This document shows positions 1 to 5,683 of a DNA stretch of 5,778 nt, piece by piece. The position numbers and the translations under genes are program-made. Under the pieces are notes generated by a model. The model saw only the letters and a program-made list of their open reading frames with translations. It searched no databases and was not told the origin of the DNA. The DNA is from JBFWWW01 sp050245975 (GTDB lineage Bacteria; Pseudomonadota; Alphaproteobacteria; Rhizobiales; Hyphomicrobiaceae), in NCBI GenBank assembly GCA_050245975.1, contig JBFWWW010000213.1:1-5778 (forward strand). The letters are read 5' to 3'. Each line of letters begins with the position of its first letter. The first letter of the stretch is position 1.

Positions 1-247
1 AGGTCCTGCGGCGGCGCGCGAAGCCGCGCCCGGCGATTTCGCCTCGGTGCTGGCGCAGGGTGCCTCCGAGGCCGTTCAGACGCGCAAGACGGCCGAGGCC
101 ACCGCCATCTCCGGTGTGCAGGGCAAGGCGGACGTCCAACAGGTGGTCGAGGCCGTGATGTCGGCCGAGCAGACGCTGCAGGGTGCCGTCGCGATCCGCG
201 ACAAGGTCGTTTCCGCCTATCTCGAAATCAGCCGTATGGCCATCTGA
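1..247 (+). CDS. fliE: Flagellar hook-basal body protein FliE, 3' part
   Basis: This is the C-terminal part of FliE, open from the left edge of the window (frame of base 2) to TGA at 245-247, about 81 residues. FliE links the MS ring to the proximal rod and is itself exported by the flagellar type III system. The recognisable family end is the segment with ADVQQVVEAVMSAEQTLQ followed by AIRDKVVSAYLEISRM and a final I, the normal FliE C-terminus. The stretch before it (DFASVLAQG) matches the usual FliE helix with a conserved Phe. The true start lies outside the window, and the ATG-less first codons seen here are not a start. The gene ends 10 bp before flgG, and its last codons supply part of the flgG ribosome site. 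In relatives flgB and flgC lie upstream, but that cannot be seen here. Confidence 0.93.
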   Translation, partial: GPAAAREAAPGDFASVLAQGASEAVQTRKTAEATAISGVQGKADVQQVVEAVMSAEQTLQGAVAIRDKVVSAYLEISRMAI

Positions 248-257
248 GGACGCCGCT

Positions 258-1046
258 ATGAGAGCGCTTGCGATTGCAGCCACGGGCATGAATGCCCAGC
301 AGCTCAACGTCGAGGTGATTGCGAACAACATTGCGAACATCAACACGACGGGCTTCAAGCGGGCCCGTGCCGAGTTCACCGATCTGCTCTATCAGGCCGA
401 GCGCACGGCGGGCGCGCCGAGCCGCGGCAACCAGAACGCGGTACCCGAAGGCGCGCAGGTCGGGCTCGGGGTGCGCACGACGGCCATCCGCAACCTGCAT
501 GTGCAGGGCTCGATGACCAACACCACAAACAAGTTCGACCTGGCGCTGAACGGTCGCGGCTGGTTCCAGATCACCGGGTCCAACGGCGAGCAGTTCTATA
601 CGCGCGCCGGCGCCTTCAACAAGAACGCCACGGGACAGGTCGTCACCGCCGACGGTTACCTCATCCAGCCGCAGATCACAGTGCCGCAGAACGCCAGCGA
701 TTTCATCGTCAACGAGACGGGCCAGGTCTTCATCCGCGTCGGTGACGCCGGCGATCTGCAGCAGATCGGCCAGCTGACGCTCGCCAACTTCACCAATGAG
801 GTCGGCCTCGAGCCGCTCGGCGGCAATCTCTACCGCGAGACGCTGGCCTCCGGGCCGCCGGTGGTCGGCACGCCGGGTGACCCGAGCTTTGCCACCATCC
901 AGCAGGGATATCTGGAGAATTCCAACGTCGATCCCGTCAAGGAGATCACCGAGCTGATCTCGGCGCAGCGCGCCTACGAGATGAACTCGAAGGTGATCCA
1001 GGCGGCCGACGACATGTTCGCGACCGTAGCGAAGGGCATCAGGTAG
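258..1046 (+). CDS. flgG: Flagellar distal rod protein FlgG
   Basis: This encodes FlgG, 262 residues, the usual family length; it polymerises into the distal rod of the basal body after export. The N-terminal rod motif is at residues 7-34 (AATGMNAQQLNVEVIANN, then NTTGFK). Residues 45-84 hold the FlgG-type stretch (YQAERTAGAP through VGLGVR to LHVQG), which separates it from FlgE and FlgF. The middle is the D1 beta domain (LNGRGWFQI, then YTRAGAF). The C-terminal helix at 217-262 has GYLENSNVDPVKEITELI and QRAYEMNSKVIQ, as in FlgG. I chose ATG 258 because it gives the canonical MRALAIAATGM start and has GAGGA at 246-250 with a 7-base spacer. The same frame stays open to an ATG at 183, but that extension lies within fliE and has no FlgG-like sequence. 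It lies 10 bp after fliE and 18 bp before flgA, within the operon. Confidence 0.97.
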   Translation: MRALAIAATGMNAQQLNVEVIANNIANINTTGFKRARAEFTDLLYQAERTAGAPSRGNQNAVPEGAQVGLGVRTTAIRNLHVQGSMTNTTNKFDLALNGRGWFQITGSNGEQFYTRAGAFNKNATGQVVTADGYLIQPQITVPQNASDFIVNETGQVFIRVGDAGDLQQIGQLTLANFTNEVGLEPLGGNLYRETLASGPPVVGTPGDPSFATIQQGYLENSNVDPVKEITELISAQRAYEMNSKVIQAADDMFATVAKGIR

Positions 1047-1064
1047 ACATCAGGTCGTCTGGGG

Positions 1065-1541
1065 GTGTTGTCCGTGTCTCACGGGGTCTGGGCCGCAATC
1101 AGCTTCGTCATCGCTCTCGCGATGGGTGCGATCGCGCCCGCGCGTGCGGCCGATGATGTGCTGCCGGTTGCGAAAGTCACGATCTATCCCGGCGACGCCA
1201 TTGCCGAGGACATGCTCGGCGACCGCGCCTATGGATATCCCGTCGTGGGCCGCTACCCCGTTTTCGAATCCCGCGATGCGCTCGTCGGCAAGGTGGCGAA
1301 GCGCACGCTGCTGGCAAACCAGGCCATCCCCCTCAACGCTGTGCGCGAGCCCTACGCCGTCGTGCAGGGCAAGATGGCGCTGGTGGTGTTCCAGGACGGT
1401 GGCCTGATCATCACCAGCAGCGCGACCGTGCTGCAGTCCGGCGTGGTCGGCGACATCGTCAGCGCGCGCAACATCGACAGCGGCCTGATCGTCAAGGGCG
1501 CGGTTCAGTCCGACGGGACGATCCGCGTGGGCGTCCAATGA
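1065..1541 (+). CDS. flgA: Flagellar P-ring assembly chaperone FlgA
   Basis: FlgA is a periplasmic chaperone that binds FlgI and is needed for P-ring formation. This is the short alphaproteobacterial form, up to 158 residues against about 220 in enterics, essentially a signal peptide plus the SAF-like C-terminal module. From the first possible start, residues 9-28 are a signal peptide with likely cleavage at ARA|AD. Residues 35-95 hold the SAF-type fold (VTIYPGDAIAEDML, then LVGKVAKRTLLANQAI). The end has LQSGVVGDIVSARN and GTIRVGVQ, typical of FlgA. The start is uncertain: GTG 1065, TTG 1068 and GTG 1074 are in frame. GTG 1074 is best placed relative to GGGGG at 1061-1065 (8-base spacer) and keeps the full signal peptide, so the protein may be 155 residues. 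The stop overlaps the flgI start (ATGA), which fits coupled synthesis of chaperone and client. Confidence 0.93.
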   Translation: MLSVSHGVWAAISFVIALAMGAIAPARAADDVLPVAKVTIYPGDAIAEDMLGDRAYGYPVVGRYPVFESRDALVGKVAKRTLLANQAIPLNAVREPYAVVQGKMALVVFQDGGLIITSSATVLQSGVVGDIVSARNIDSGLIVKGAVQSDGTIRVGVQ

Positions 1542-2638
1542 TGGGACGCATTCTCCTGGCTCTCGGGCTTTGCCTGCTGGCGGCGCAGGCCGAAGCGGCC
1601 ACCCGCATCAAGGACATAACCAATGTCCTGGGCGTGCGCTCGAACCAGCTCATTGGTTATGGGCTTGTCATCGGCCTCAACGGCACCGGCGACAGCATGC
1701 GCAACGCGCCCTTCACGGCGCAGTCCGTGCAGTCGATGCTCGACCGCATGGGCGTCAACGTGCGCAACACCAATCCGCGCATGAAGAACGTCGCCGCCGT
1801 CATCGTCACGGCAGAGCTGCCGGCCTTCATCGGCAAGGGCTCACGCATCGACGTCACGGTGTCGTCCATGGGCGATGCAACCTCGCTGCTGGGCGGCTCG
1901 CTGGTTCTGACACCGCTAGTCGGTGCCGACAACGTCATCTACGCCGTCGCGCAGGGGCCGCTGGCCGTGAGCGGCTTCGCTTCCGTCGGCAAGGCCGAAA
2001 CCGTCACCCAGGGCGTGCCGACGACAGGGCGCATCCCCAACGGCGCGCTGGTGGAGCGCGAGGGTCCAGGATTTTTCGCCGATCAGCAGGTGATCTCGCT
2101 TGAGCTGCGCAACCCGGATTTCGGTACCGCGGTCAGCGTGGCGGATGCGATCAACGCCTACACGATGAAACGGTTCAGCGTGCGCTCGGCCAAGGAGGAG
2201 GACCTGCGCCGGGTTACCCTGACACGGCCCCGCGAGGTCAGTGCGGCGCGGTTCATCGCCGAGGTGGGCGATCTTCTGGTCGAGCCCGACGCGCCGGCCC
2301 GCGTCGTCATCGACGAGCGGACCGGGACGATCGTCATCGGCAGGGATGTCCAGATATCGACCGTCGCGGTGGCGCACGGCAGCCTGACGGTACGCGTGAC
2401 GGAGAGCCAGAAGGTGTCGCAGCCGGGGCCATTCTCCAAGGGCGAGACCGTTGTGTCGCCGGAAAGCTACGTCTCCGCTGACCAGCAGGGCGGCAACCTG
2501 GCGATCGTCAAGGGCACGAACCTGCAGACATTCGTCGCGGGCCTGAACAAGGTCGGCCTGAAGCCCCAGGGCATCATCGCCATCCTGCAGGCCATCAAGT
2601 CTGCCGGCGCCCTGCAAGCCGATCTGGTGGTGCAATGA
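1538..2638 (+). CDS. flgI: Flagellar P-ring protein FlgI
   Basis: This encodes the P-ring subunit FlgI, 366 residues, normal family length. FlgI is exported by Sec to the periplasm, where it forms the peptidoglycan-level bushing around the rod. Residues 1-21 are a signal peptide ending at AEA|ATRIKDI. The mature N-terminus has the family signature RIKDITNVLGVRSNQLIGYG and GLNGTGD (47-52). Other family landmarks are NVAAVIVTAELPAF (84-97), DVTVSSMGDATSLLGG (105-120), GRIPNGA (164-170) and the C-terminal NLQTFVAGLNKVGLKPQ. Two ATG codons in a row (1538 and 1541) could each serve as start, changing the length by one residue; only a weak GTGGG (1527-1531) precedes them. The gene overlaps flgA by four bases and motE by four bases. 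The only cysteine is C12 in the signal peptide, so the mature protein has none, unlike enteric FlgI. Confidence 0.97.
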   Translation: MMGRILLALGLCLLAAQAEAATRIKDITNVLGVRSNQLIGYGLVIGLNGTGDSMRNAPFTAQSVQSMLDRMGVNVRNTNPRMKNVAAVIVTAELPAFIGKGSRIDVTVSSMGDATSLLGGSLVLTPLVGADNVIYAVAQGPLAVSGFASVGKAETVTQGVPTTGRIPNGALVEREGPGFFADQQVISLELRNPDFGTAVSVADAINAYTMKRFSVRSAKEEDLRRVTLTRPREVSAARFIAEVGDLLVEPDAPARVVIDERTGTIVIGRDVQISTVAVAHGSLTVRVTESQKVSQPGPFSKGETVVSPESYVSADQQGGNLAIVKGTNLQTFVAGLNKVGLKPQGIIAILQAIKSAGALQADLVVQ

Positions 2639-3420
2639 GGCGCGGCGCGGCCATCTCCCTCCTGCTGGCGACGGTTCTGTCCGGAGGCGCTGCGGTGGCC
2701 GGCGACAACGGCTGGGCGCCTGTCGTGGTGACGACGATCGAAACGCCCGCGCCTGCCATGCAGCCGCTCGTGCCTGCGGCGCGGCCCATCCTTGTGCCCT
2801 CCCGTCCGCAGCGCTTCGAGACCGGGGCGACACAGCGCCGGCCGGTCGAGACCCGCATCCTGCCGGCTCCGCGCATTGCGCCGCCCGCGACGACCGCCGC
2901 CGCGACCAACGAGCCTCCTGCGCCGGCGGCCGCGCCGGCCGTGGCGCCCGCGCCGACGGAGCGCACCCCGAAGATCGCGCCGTCGGCGCTCGACCAGCCC
3001 ATTGCGCAGCAGTACTGCGTCAACATCACGGACGCGGCAGCGGATGCGCGCTTCGCCTGGCAGACGAAGACGCTGGCCGAGATCGAGCAGGAGATCGACA
3101 AGCGCATCACGCGCCTCGAGGAGAAGACGAAGGAATACAAGGAGTGGCTGGCGCGTCGCGACGAATACGCGAAGAAGGCACAGCAGCTCCTGGTCGGCAT
3201 CTTCGGACGCATGCAGCCTGATGCCGCGGCCATCCGGCTTGCGGAGATGGACGAAGAGACGGCTGCGTCGATCCTTTCCAAGCTCGACGTGAAGATTTCG
3301 AGCGGCATTCTCGGCGAGATGGAGCCGACGAAGGCTGCCGCGCTGACGACGACCATGGCGGGCGCCGCGAAAGTGACGTCGAACGCCAAGCCGAAGCCCA
3401 ACGGCGGGAGGAAGTCGTGA
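2635..3420 (+). CDS. motE: MotE-type periplasmic motility chaperone
   Basis: This is a MotE-family protein of 261 residues. In Sinorhizobium, MotE is a periplasmic chaperone for MotC, a protein needed for stator function; assignment to that role is by family and position. Residues 1-22 look like a Sec signal peptide. Residues 36-122 form a low-complexity Pro/Ala/Arg-rich linker. Residues 123-143 hold the conserved motif QQYCVNITDAAADARFAWQ with the only cysteine (C128). Residues 144-185 are a charged coiled coil (IEQEIDKRITRLEEK, then EYKEWLARRDEYAKK). Residues 186-240 resemble the MgtE N-terminal helical domain (GIFGRMQPDAAAIRLAEMDEE, then ILSKLDV and GEMEPTKAA). A basic tail follows. ATG 2635 overlaps the flgI stop, and the gene's stop overlaps flgH. 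The general annotation would be an MgtE-N-domain flagellar protein; the order flgI-motE-flgH supports MotE. Confidence 0.86.
   Translation: MRRGAAISLLLATVLSGGAAVAGDNGWAPVVVTTIETPAPAMQPLVPAARPILVPSRPQRFETGATQRRPVETRILPAPRIAPPATTAAATNEPPAPAAAPAVAPAPTERTPKIAPSALDQPIAQQYCVNITDAAADARFAWQTKTLAEIEQEIDKRITRLEEKTKEYKEWLARRDEYAKKAQQLLVGIFGRMQPDAAAIRLAEMDEETAASILSKLDVKISSGILGEMEPTKAAALTTTMAGAAKVTSNAKPKPNGGRKS
3407..3411 (+). promoter_or_regulatory. flgH Shine-Dalgarno site (decides GTG start)
   Basis: GGAGG lies five bases before GTG 3417, inside the last codons of motE. It is the strongest ribosome site in the coupled block and supports the non-ATG start of flgH. The overlapping genes upstream (flgI, motE) have only weak matches, so flgH may be translated at a higher rate than motE, as expected for a ring subunit made in many copies. 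The rate difference is inference. Confidence 0.7.
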
Positions 3421-4130
3421 GAGCCGTTCTCTCGATTCTGTTGGCGGCTGCGGCGCTGGCCGGGTGTGCCAACCCGAAGGAGATCGGCAAGGAGCCGACC
3501 CTGAGCCCTGTCGGCACGGGGTTGCGGCCCAATCATACGCAGATCGTCAGCGACCCCACGCCGCAACCCTACTATCGCGCCGGCAATTCCATCTGGCAGG
3601 ATTCGAGCGCCGACCTGTTTCGCGATCCGCGTGCCATGAAGGTCGGCGACATCGTGACGGTGAAGATCTCGATCAAGGACAAGGCGCAGCTCGACAACAC
3701 CTCCGAGCGCAAGCGCGACTCGAGCCGCGACTTCAACTTCAACATGAAATACGACATGAAGGCGCCGCCGATCAAAGGCAACGGCGAGGGAACCATCACG
3801 TCGGCCCTGTCGTCGAACACGAATACCAAGGGCGAGGGGCTGATCAACCGGTCCGAAAGCATCGATCTTCTCGTCGCCGCCGTCGTGACCGAGGTGCTTC
3901 CTAACGGCAACCTGCTCATCAGCGGCACGCAGGAGGCGCGCGTCAACTTCGAGATGCGCATCCTCAGCGTCGCCGGCGTCGTGCGGCCGCGCGACATCGC
4001 CACCGACAACACCGTGTCCTACGACAAGATCGCCGAGGCGCGCATCTCGTACGGCGGGCGCGGCCGGATGACGGAAGTTCAGCAGCCGCCGCTCGCGCAT
4101 CAGATCCTCGAGTATCTGCTTCCCTTCTGA
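3417..4130 (+). CDS. flgH: Flagellar L-ring lipoprotein FlgH
   Basis: FlgH, 237 residues, is the outer-membrane lipoprotein that forms the L ring around the rod. A lipoprotein signal peptide ends in the lipobox LAGC with acylated C17, followed by ANP. Family landmarks in order are NSIWQDSSADLFRDPRAMKVGD (57-78), VTVKISIKDKAQLDN (80-94), NRSESIDLLVAAVVTEVLPN (144-163), GNLLISGTQEARVNFE (164-179) and VRPRDIATDNTVSYDKIAEA (189-208). The C-terminal GGRGRMTEVQQP precedes LLPF. The start is GTG 3417, which overlaps the motE stop in GTGA and has a strong GGAGG at 3407-3411 with a 5-base spacer; this decides the start and yields the complete signal peptide. Ten bases separate it from fliL. Confidence 0.97.
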   Translation: MRAVLSILLAAAALAGCANPKEIGKEPTLSPVGTGLRPNHTQIVSDPTPQPYYRAGNSIWQDSSADLFRDPRAMKVGDIVTVKISIKDKAQLDNTSERKRDSSRDFNFNMKYDMKAPPIKGNGEGTITSALSSNTNTKGEGLINRSESIDLLVAAVVTEVLPNGNLLISGTQEARVNFEMRILSVAGVVRPRDIATDNTVSYDKIAEARISYGGRGRMTEVQQPPLAHQILEYLLPF

Positions 4131-4140
4131 CAAGGCGGCC

Positions 4141-4686
4141 ATGGCGAAGTCTCCAGCCCCCAAGACCGCGAAGACGCCGCCGGCGGCAGAGCCGTCCGGC
4201 AAGGCTGTGTCTCAGCCTTCGGGGCTCGTGGGCTTCATTCTCGCCATGCTGGCCCTGACCGGCGTCGCTGTCGGCGCTGGCGGTTTCGTCGGCTTCATGT
4301 TGAACGGGAAAAGCGAGAAGGCGGCGCAAGCGCATGCGCCGGCCGAGAAACATGCGGCCGAACCGGCCAAGCCCAACTTCGCCAATGGCGCCGAGCTGCG
4401 GCCGCTCGCGCCGATCGTCACCAACCTTGCAGGCCCGAAGGGCACCTGGATCCGCTTCGAGGCATCGCTCGTCCTGGCCGCGGGCGCCGGCACCGGGCCC
4501 GAGATCAACGCGCTGCCGGCGCATATCAGCGAGGACATTCTGGCGTTCCTCAGGACCGTCGATCTGGCGCAGATCGAGGGGCCGAGCGGCTTCCAGCACC
4601 TGCGCGAGGATCTGAACGATCGCGCGCGCGTGCGCAGCGGGGGCAAGGTGCAGGAGCTCGTCATTCAGACGCTGATCGTCGAATGA
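4141..4686 (+). CDS. fliL: Flagellar basal body-associated protein FliL
   Basis: FliL, 181 residues, is a single-pass inner-membrane protein that surrounds or contacts the stator units at the flagellar base and supports motor output. The N-terminal 27 residues are a Lys/Pro/Ala-rich cytoplasmic tail. Residues 28-54 are the membrane helix (GLVGFILAMLALTGVAVG and on to GFML). Residues 58-80 form a Lys/Ala/His-rich periplasmic linker. The periplasmic FliL domain runs from about 84 to 181, with LRPLAPIVTNLAGPKGTWIR, then EDILAFLRTVDLAQIEGPSG, LREDLNDRARVR and the final VQELVIQTLIVE, all typical. ATG 4141 is preceded by AAGGCGG (4132-4138). The stop overlaps the fliP start by four bases (ATGA), a junction common in flagellar operons. 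Family assignment is secure; the domain is shared with stomatin-like folds by known structure, not visible here. Confidence 0.95.
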   Translation: MAKSPAPKTAKTPPAAEPSGKAVSQPSGLVGFILAMLALTGVAVGAGGFVGFMLNGKSEKAAQAHAPAEKHAAEPAKPNFANGAELRPLAPIVTNLAGPKGTWIRFEASLVLAAGAGTGPEINALPAHISEDILAFLRTVDLAQIEGPSGFQHLREDLNDRARVRSGGKVQELVIQTLIVE

Positions 4687-5495
4687 AGCGGCTCCTCCTC
4701 ATCCTGCTCGCGCTGGCGCTGCTGGCCGGTCCGGCGCTGGCGCAACAGGGCCAGCAGGCGCCGCAGATCCCGTCGCTGGAGCAGCTCATACCCTCCGGCG
4801 ATGGCTCTGCAACCAGCCGCATCGTGCAGCTCATCGCCGCCATCACGGTGCTCTCGGTCGCGCCCGGGCTGCTGATGATGGTGACCTGCTTCACACGGTT
4901 CGTGATCGCCCTGTCATTCCTGCGCTCCGGCCTCGGCCTGCAGACGACGCCTGCAAACCTGATCCTCATCAGCCTGGCACTGTTCATGACGTTCTATGTC
5001 ATGTCGCCGACGTTCGATGCCGCCTGGCAGAACGGAATGAAGCCGCTGATGGAAAACCGGATCACGGAGCAGGAGGCGTTCACCCGAATCACCGATCCCT
5101 TCAAGTCCTTCATGCGCGCCAATGTGCGCGACAAGGATCTGCGCCTGTTCGAGGACCTGGCAAACGAGAAGATCAGGCCGCGCGCGGAGGGCCAGCAGGG
5201 CCAGGCCCAGCCGCCTCAAGGCCAGACGCAGCCGCAGGGCGCGGCGCCGGAGTTGGAGCTCCGCGTTCTCATTCCGGCGTTCATGATTTCCGAGCTGCGG
5301 CGCGGATTCGAAATCGGATTTCTTATTGTGCTGCCATTTCTCGTGATCGACATGATCGTCGCCACGCTGACGATGTCGATGGGCATGATGATGCTGCCGC
5401 CGACCGTCATTTCGTTGCCGTTCAAGGTCTTATTCTTCGTCCTGATCGACGGTTGGAATCTGCTCATCGGCGGCCTAGTGCGCTCGTTCGTTTAG
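4683..5495 (+). CDS. fliP: Flagellar type III export gate protein FliP
   Basis: FliP, 270 residues, is the main subunit of the FliP-FliQ-FliR export gate through which rod, hook and filament proteins leave the cell. Residues 1-20 are a signal peptide (cleavage near ALA|QQ), as known for FliP. Membrane segments fall near 48-70, 88-107, 211-231 and 245-268. The family signature is at 198-212 (PAFMISELRRGFEIG), followed by PFLVIDMIVA. The Met triplet at 235-237 before LPP matches the M-gate loop that seals the pore. The end has PFKVLFFVLIDGWNLLIGGL. The protein is about 20 residues longer than enteric FliP in the loop between LAN (159-161) and the signature, where residues 168-190 are rich in Gln, Gly and Pro. 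The gene overlaps fliL by four bases and is the last of the tight block; no clear terminator follows. Confidence 0.97.
   Translation: MKRLLLILLALALLAGPALAQQGQQAPQIPSLEQLIPSGDGSATSRIVQLIAAITVLSVAPGLLMMVTCFTRFVIALSFLRSGLGLQTTPANLILISLALFMTFYVMSPTFDAAWQNGMKPLMENRITEQEAFTRITDPFKSFMRANVRDKDLRLFEDLANEKIRPRAEGQQGQAQPPQGQTQPQGAAPELELRVLIPAFMISELRRGFEIGFLIVLPFLVIDMIVATLTMSMGMMMLPPTVISLPFKVLFFVLIDGWNLLIGGLVRSFV
5190..5240 (+). repeat. Short imperfect tandem repeat inside fliP
   Basis: The hexamer GGCCAG occurs at 5190, 5199 and 5220, all in the same reading frame. Two 21-base units can be aligned (5199-5219 and 5220-5240); 14 of their first 16 positions agree. They encode GQAQPPQ and GQTQPQG, the core of the Gln/Gly/Pro-rich loop of FliP. 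The pattern suggests growth by slippage in a tolerant loop. Confidence 0.7.
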
Positions 5496-5550
5496 AACGT
5501 CGCTCCAATTGGTCAATCAGCGTTAAGAATGGTGAAACAAATATGGTTTA

Positions 5551-5566
5551 GCCATGTGGGCATGGC
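5551..5566 (+). other. Inverted repeat with 4-base loop
   Basis: GCCATG (5551-5556) and CATGGC (5561-5566) form a perfect 6-bp stem around TGGG. It is not followed by a T run, so it is a poor intrinsic terminator; it could be an operator-like dyad or, if transcribed, an mRNA hairpin. Its right arm also takes part in a competing longer-range pairing with CTGCCAT at 5613-5619. Confidence 0.5.
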
Positions 5567-5636
5567 AGGTTGGGGCTCATCTGACGGGGGGCGCCAAAGG
5601 CATGATGCCGCTCTGCCATCCCGGTATCGACCCGGA

Positions 5637-5679
5637 ATGTCCCCTTCTTCCGCAACTGCCCAACACCCTTGAGGGACAT
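5637..5679 (+). promoter_or_regulatory. Predicted flagellin leader hairpin covering the ribosome site
   Basis: ATGTCCC at 5637-5643 is the exact reverse complement of GGGACAT at 5673-5679. The right arm contains most of the flagellin Shine-Dalgarno sequence GAGGG (5671-5675). The stem can be extended outward by GG (5634-5635) pairing with CC (5680-5681) past one bulged A. The loop of 29 bases is pyrimidine-rich. Folding would hide the ribosome site four bases from the start codon. Function is inferred; Caulobacter flagellin mRNA, bound in its 5' leader by FlbT, is a known precedent for control at this level. Confidence 0.5.
5671..5675 (+). promoter_or_regulatory. Flagellin Shine-Dalgarno site
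   Basis: GAGGG lies eight bases before ATG 5684. It is a good ribosome site, fixes the flagellin start, and is partly contained in an inverted repeat arm that could mask it. Confidence 0.8.
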
Positions 5680-5683
5680 CCAC

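Larger units (their letters stand above)
5496..5683 (+). promoter_or_regulatory. fliP-flagellin intergenic region with the flagellin promoter and leader
   Basis: This 188-bp gap is the only real non-coding stretch in the window. Its first part (about 5505-5550) is AT-richer than the surroundings and contains CCAATTGG (5505-5512), ATTG-GT-CAAT (5508-5517), TTAA (5523-5526) and AAATATGGTTTA (5539-5550). This is the most likely place for the flagellin promoter or activator sites, but I could not find a convincing -35/-10 pair, sigma-28 or sigma-54 promoter. The second part (5551-5683) is GC-rich, holds several inverted repeats, and probably forms the flagellin mRNA leader. The division between promoter and leader is inferred. 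No gene is seen here on either strand. Confidence 0.6.

Noticed and set aside
183..257. N-terminal extension of FlgG from ATG 183
   Set aside because: The extra 25 codons lie within fliE in another frame, do not resemble FlgG, and ATG 258 has the canonical N-terminus and a good ribosome site.
1916..2833. 305-codon minus-strand open frame opposite flgI and motE
   Set aside because: Antisense shadow with Arg/His/Asp/Ala-biased composition and no family features; the plus-strand genes explain the region.
2595..4202. 535-codon open frame on the minus strand opposite motE and flgH
   Set aside because: It lies fully opposite two secure flagellar genes, has Ala/Gly/Arg-rich low-complexity sequence without recognisable domains, and is what high GC at third codon positions produces in the antisense frame.
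5485..5499. CGTTC-GTTTA-GAACG inverted repeat across the fliP stop as a terminator
   Set aside because: The 5-bp stem is weak and no T run follows; it is no better than chance.
5542..5547. TATGGT as a -10 element for flagellin
   Set aside because: It has four of six matches and no acceptable -35 hexamer 16-18 bases upstream, so I do not call a promoter there.
5563..5577. Possible sigma-54 promoter (TGGCAG followed by GGGGC)
   Set aside because: The GG and GC elements are one base too close to each other and the -12 element does not match TTGC, so it fails the strict spacing.
5599..5609. GGCAT-G-ATGCC palindrome as a hairpin
   Set aside because: A one-base loop cannot form in RNA without losing inner pairs; as a DNA dyad there is no supporting context.
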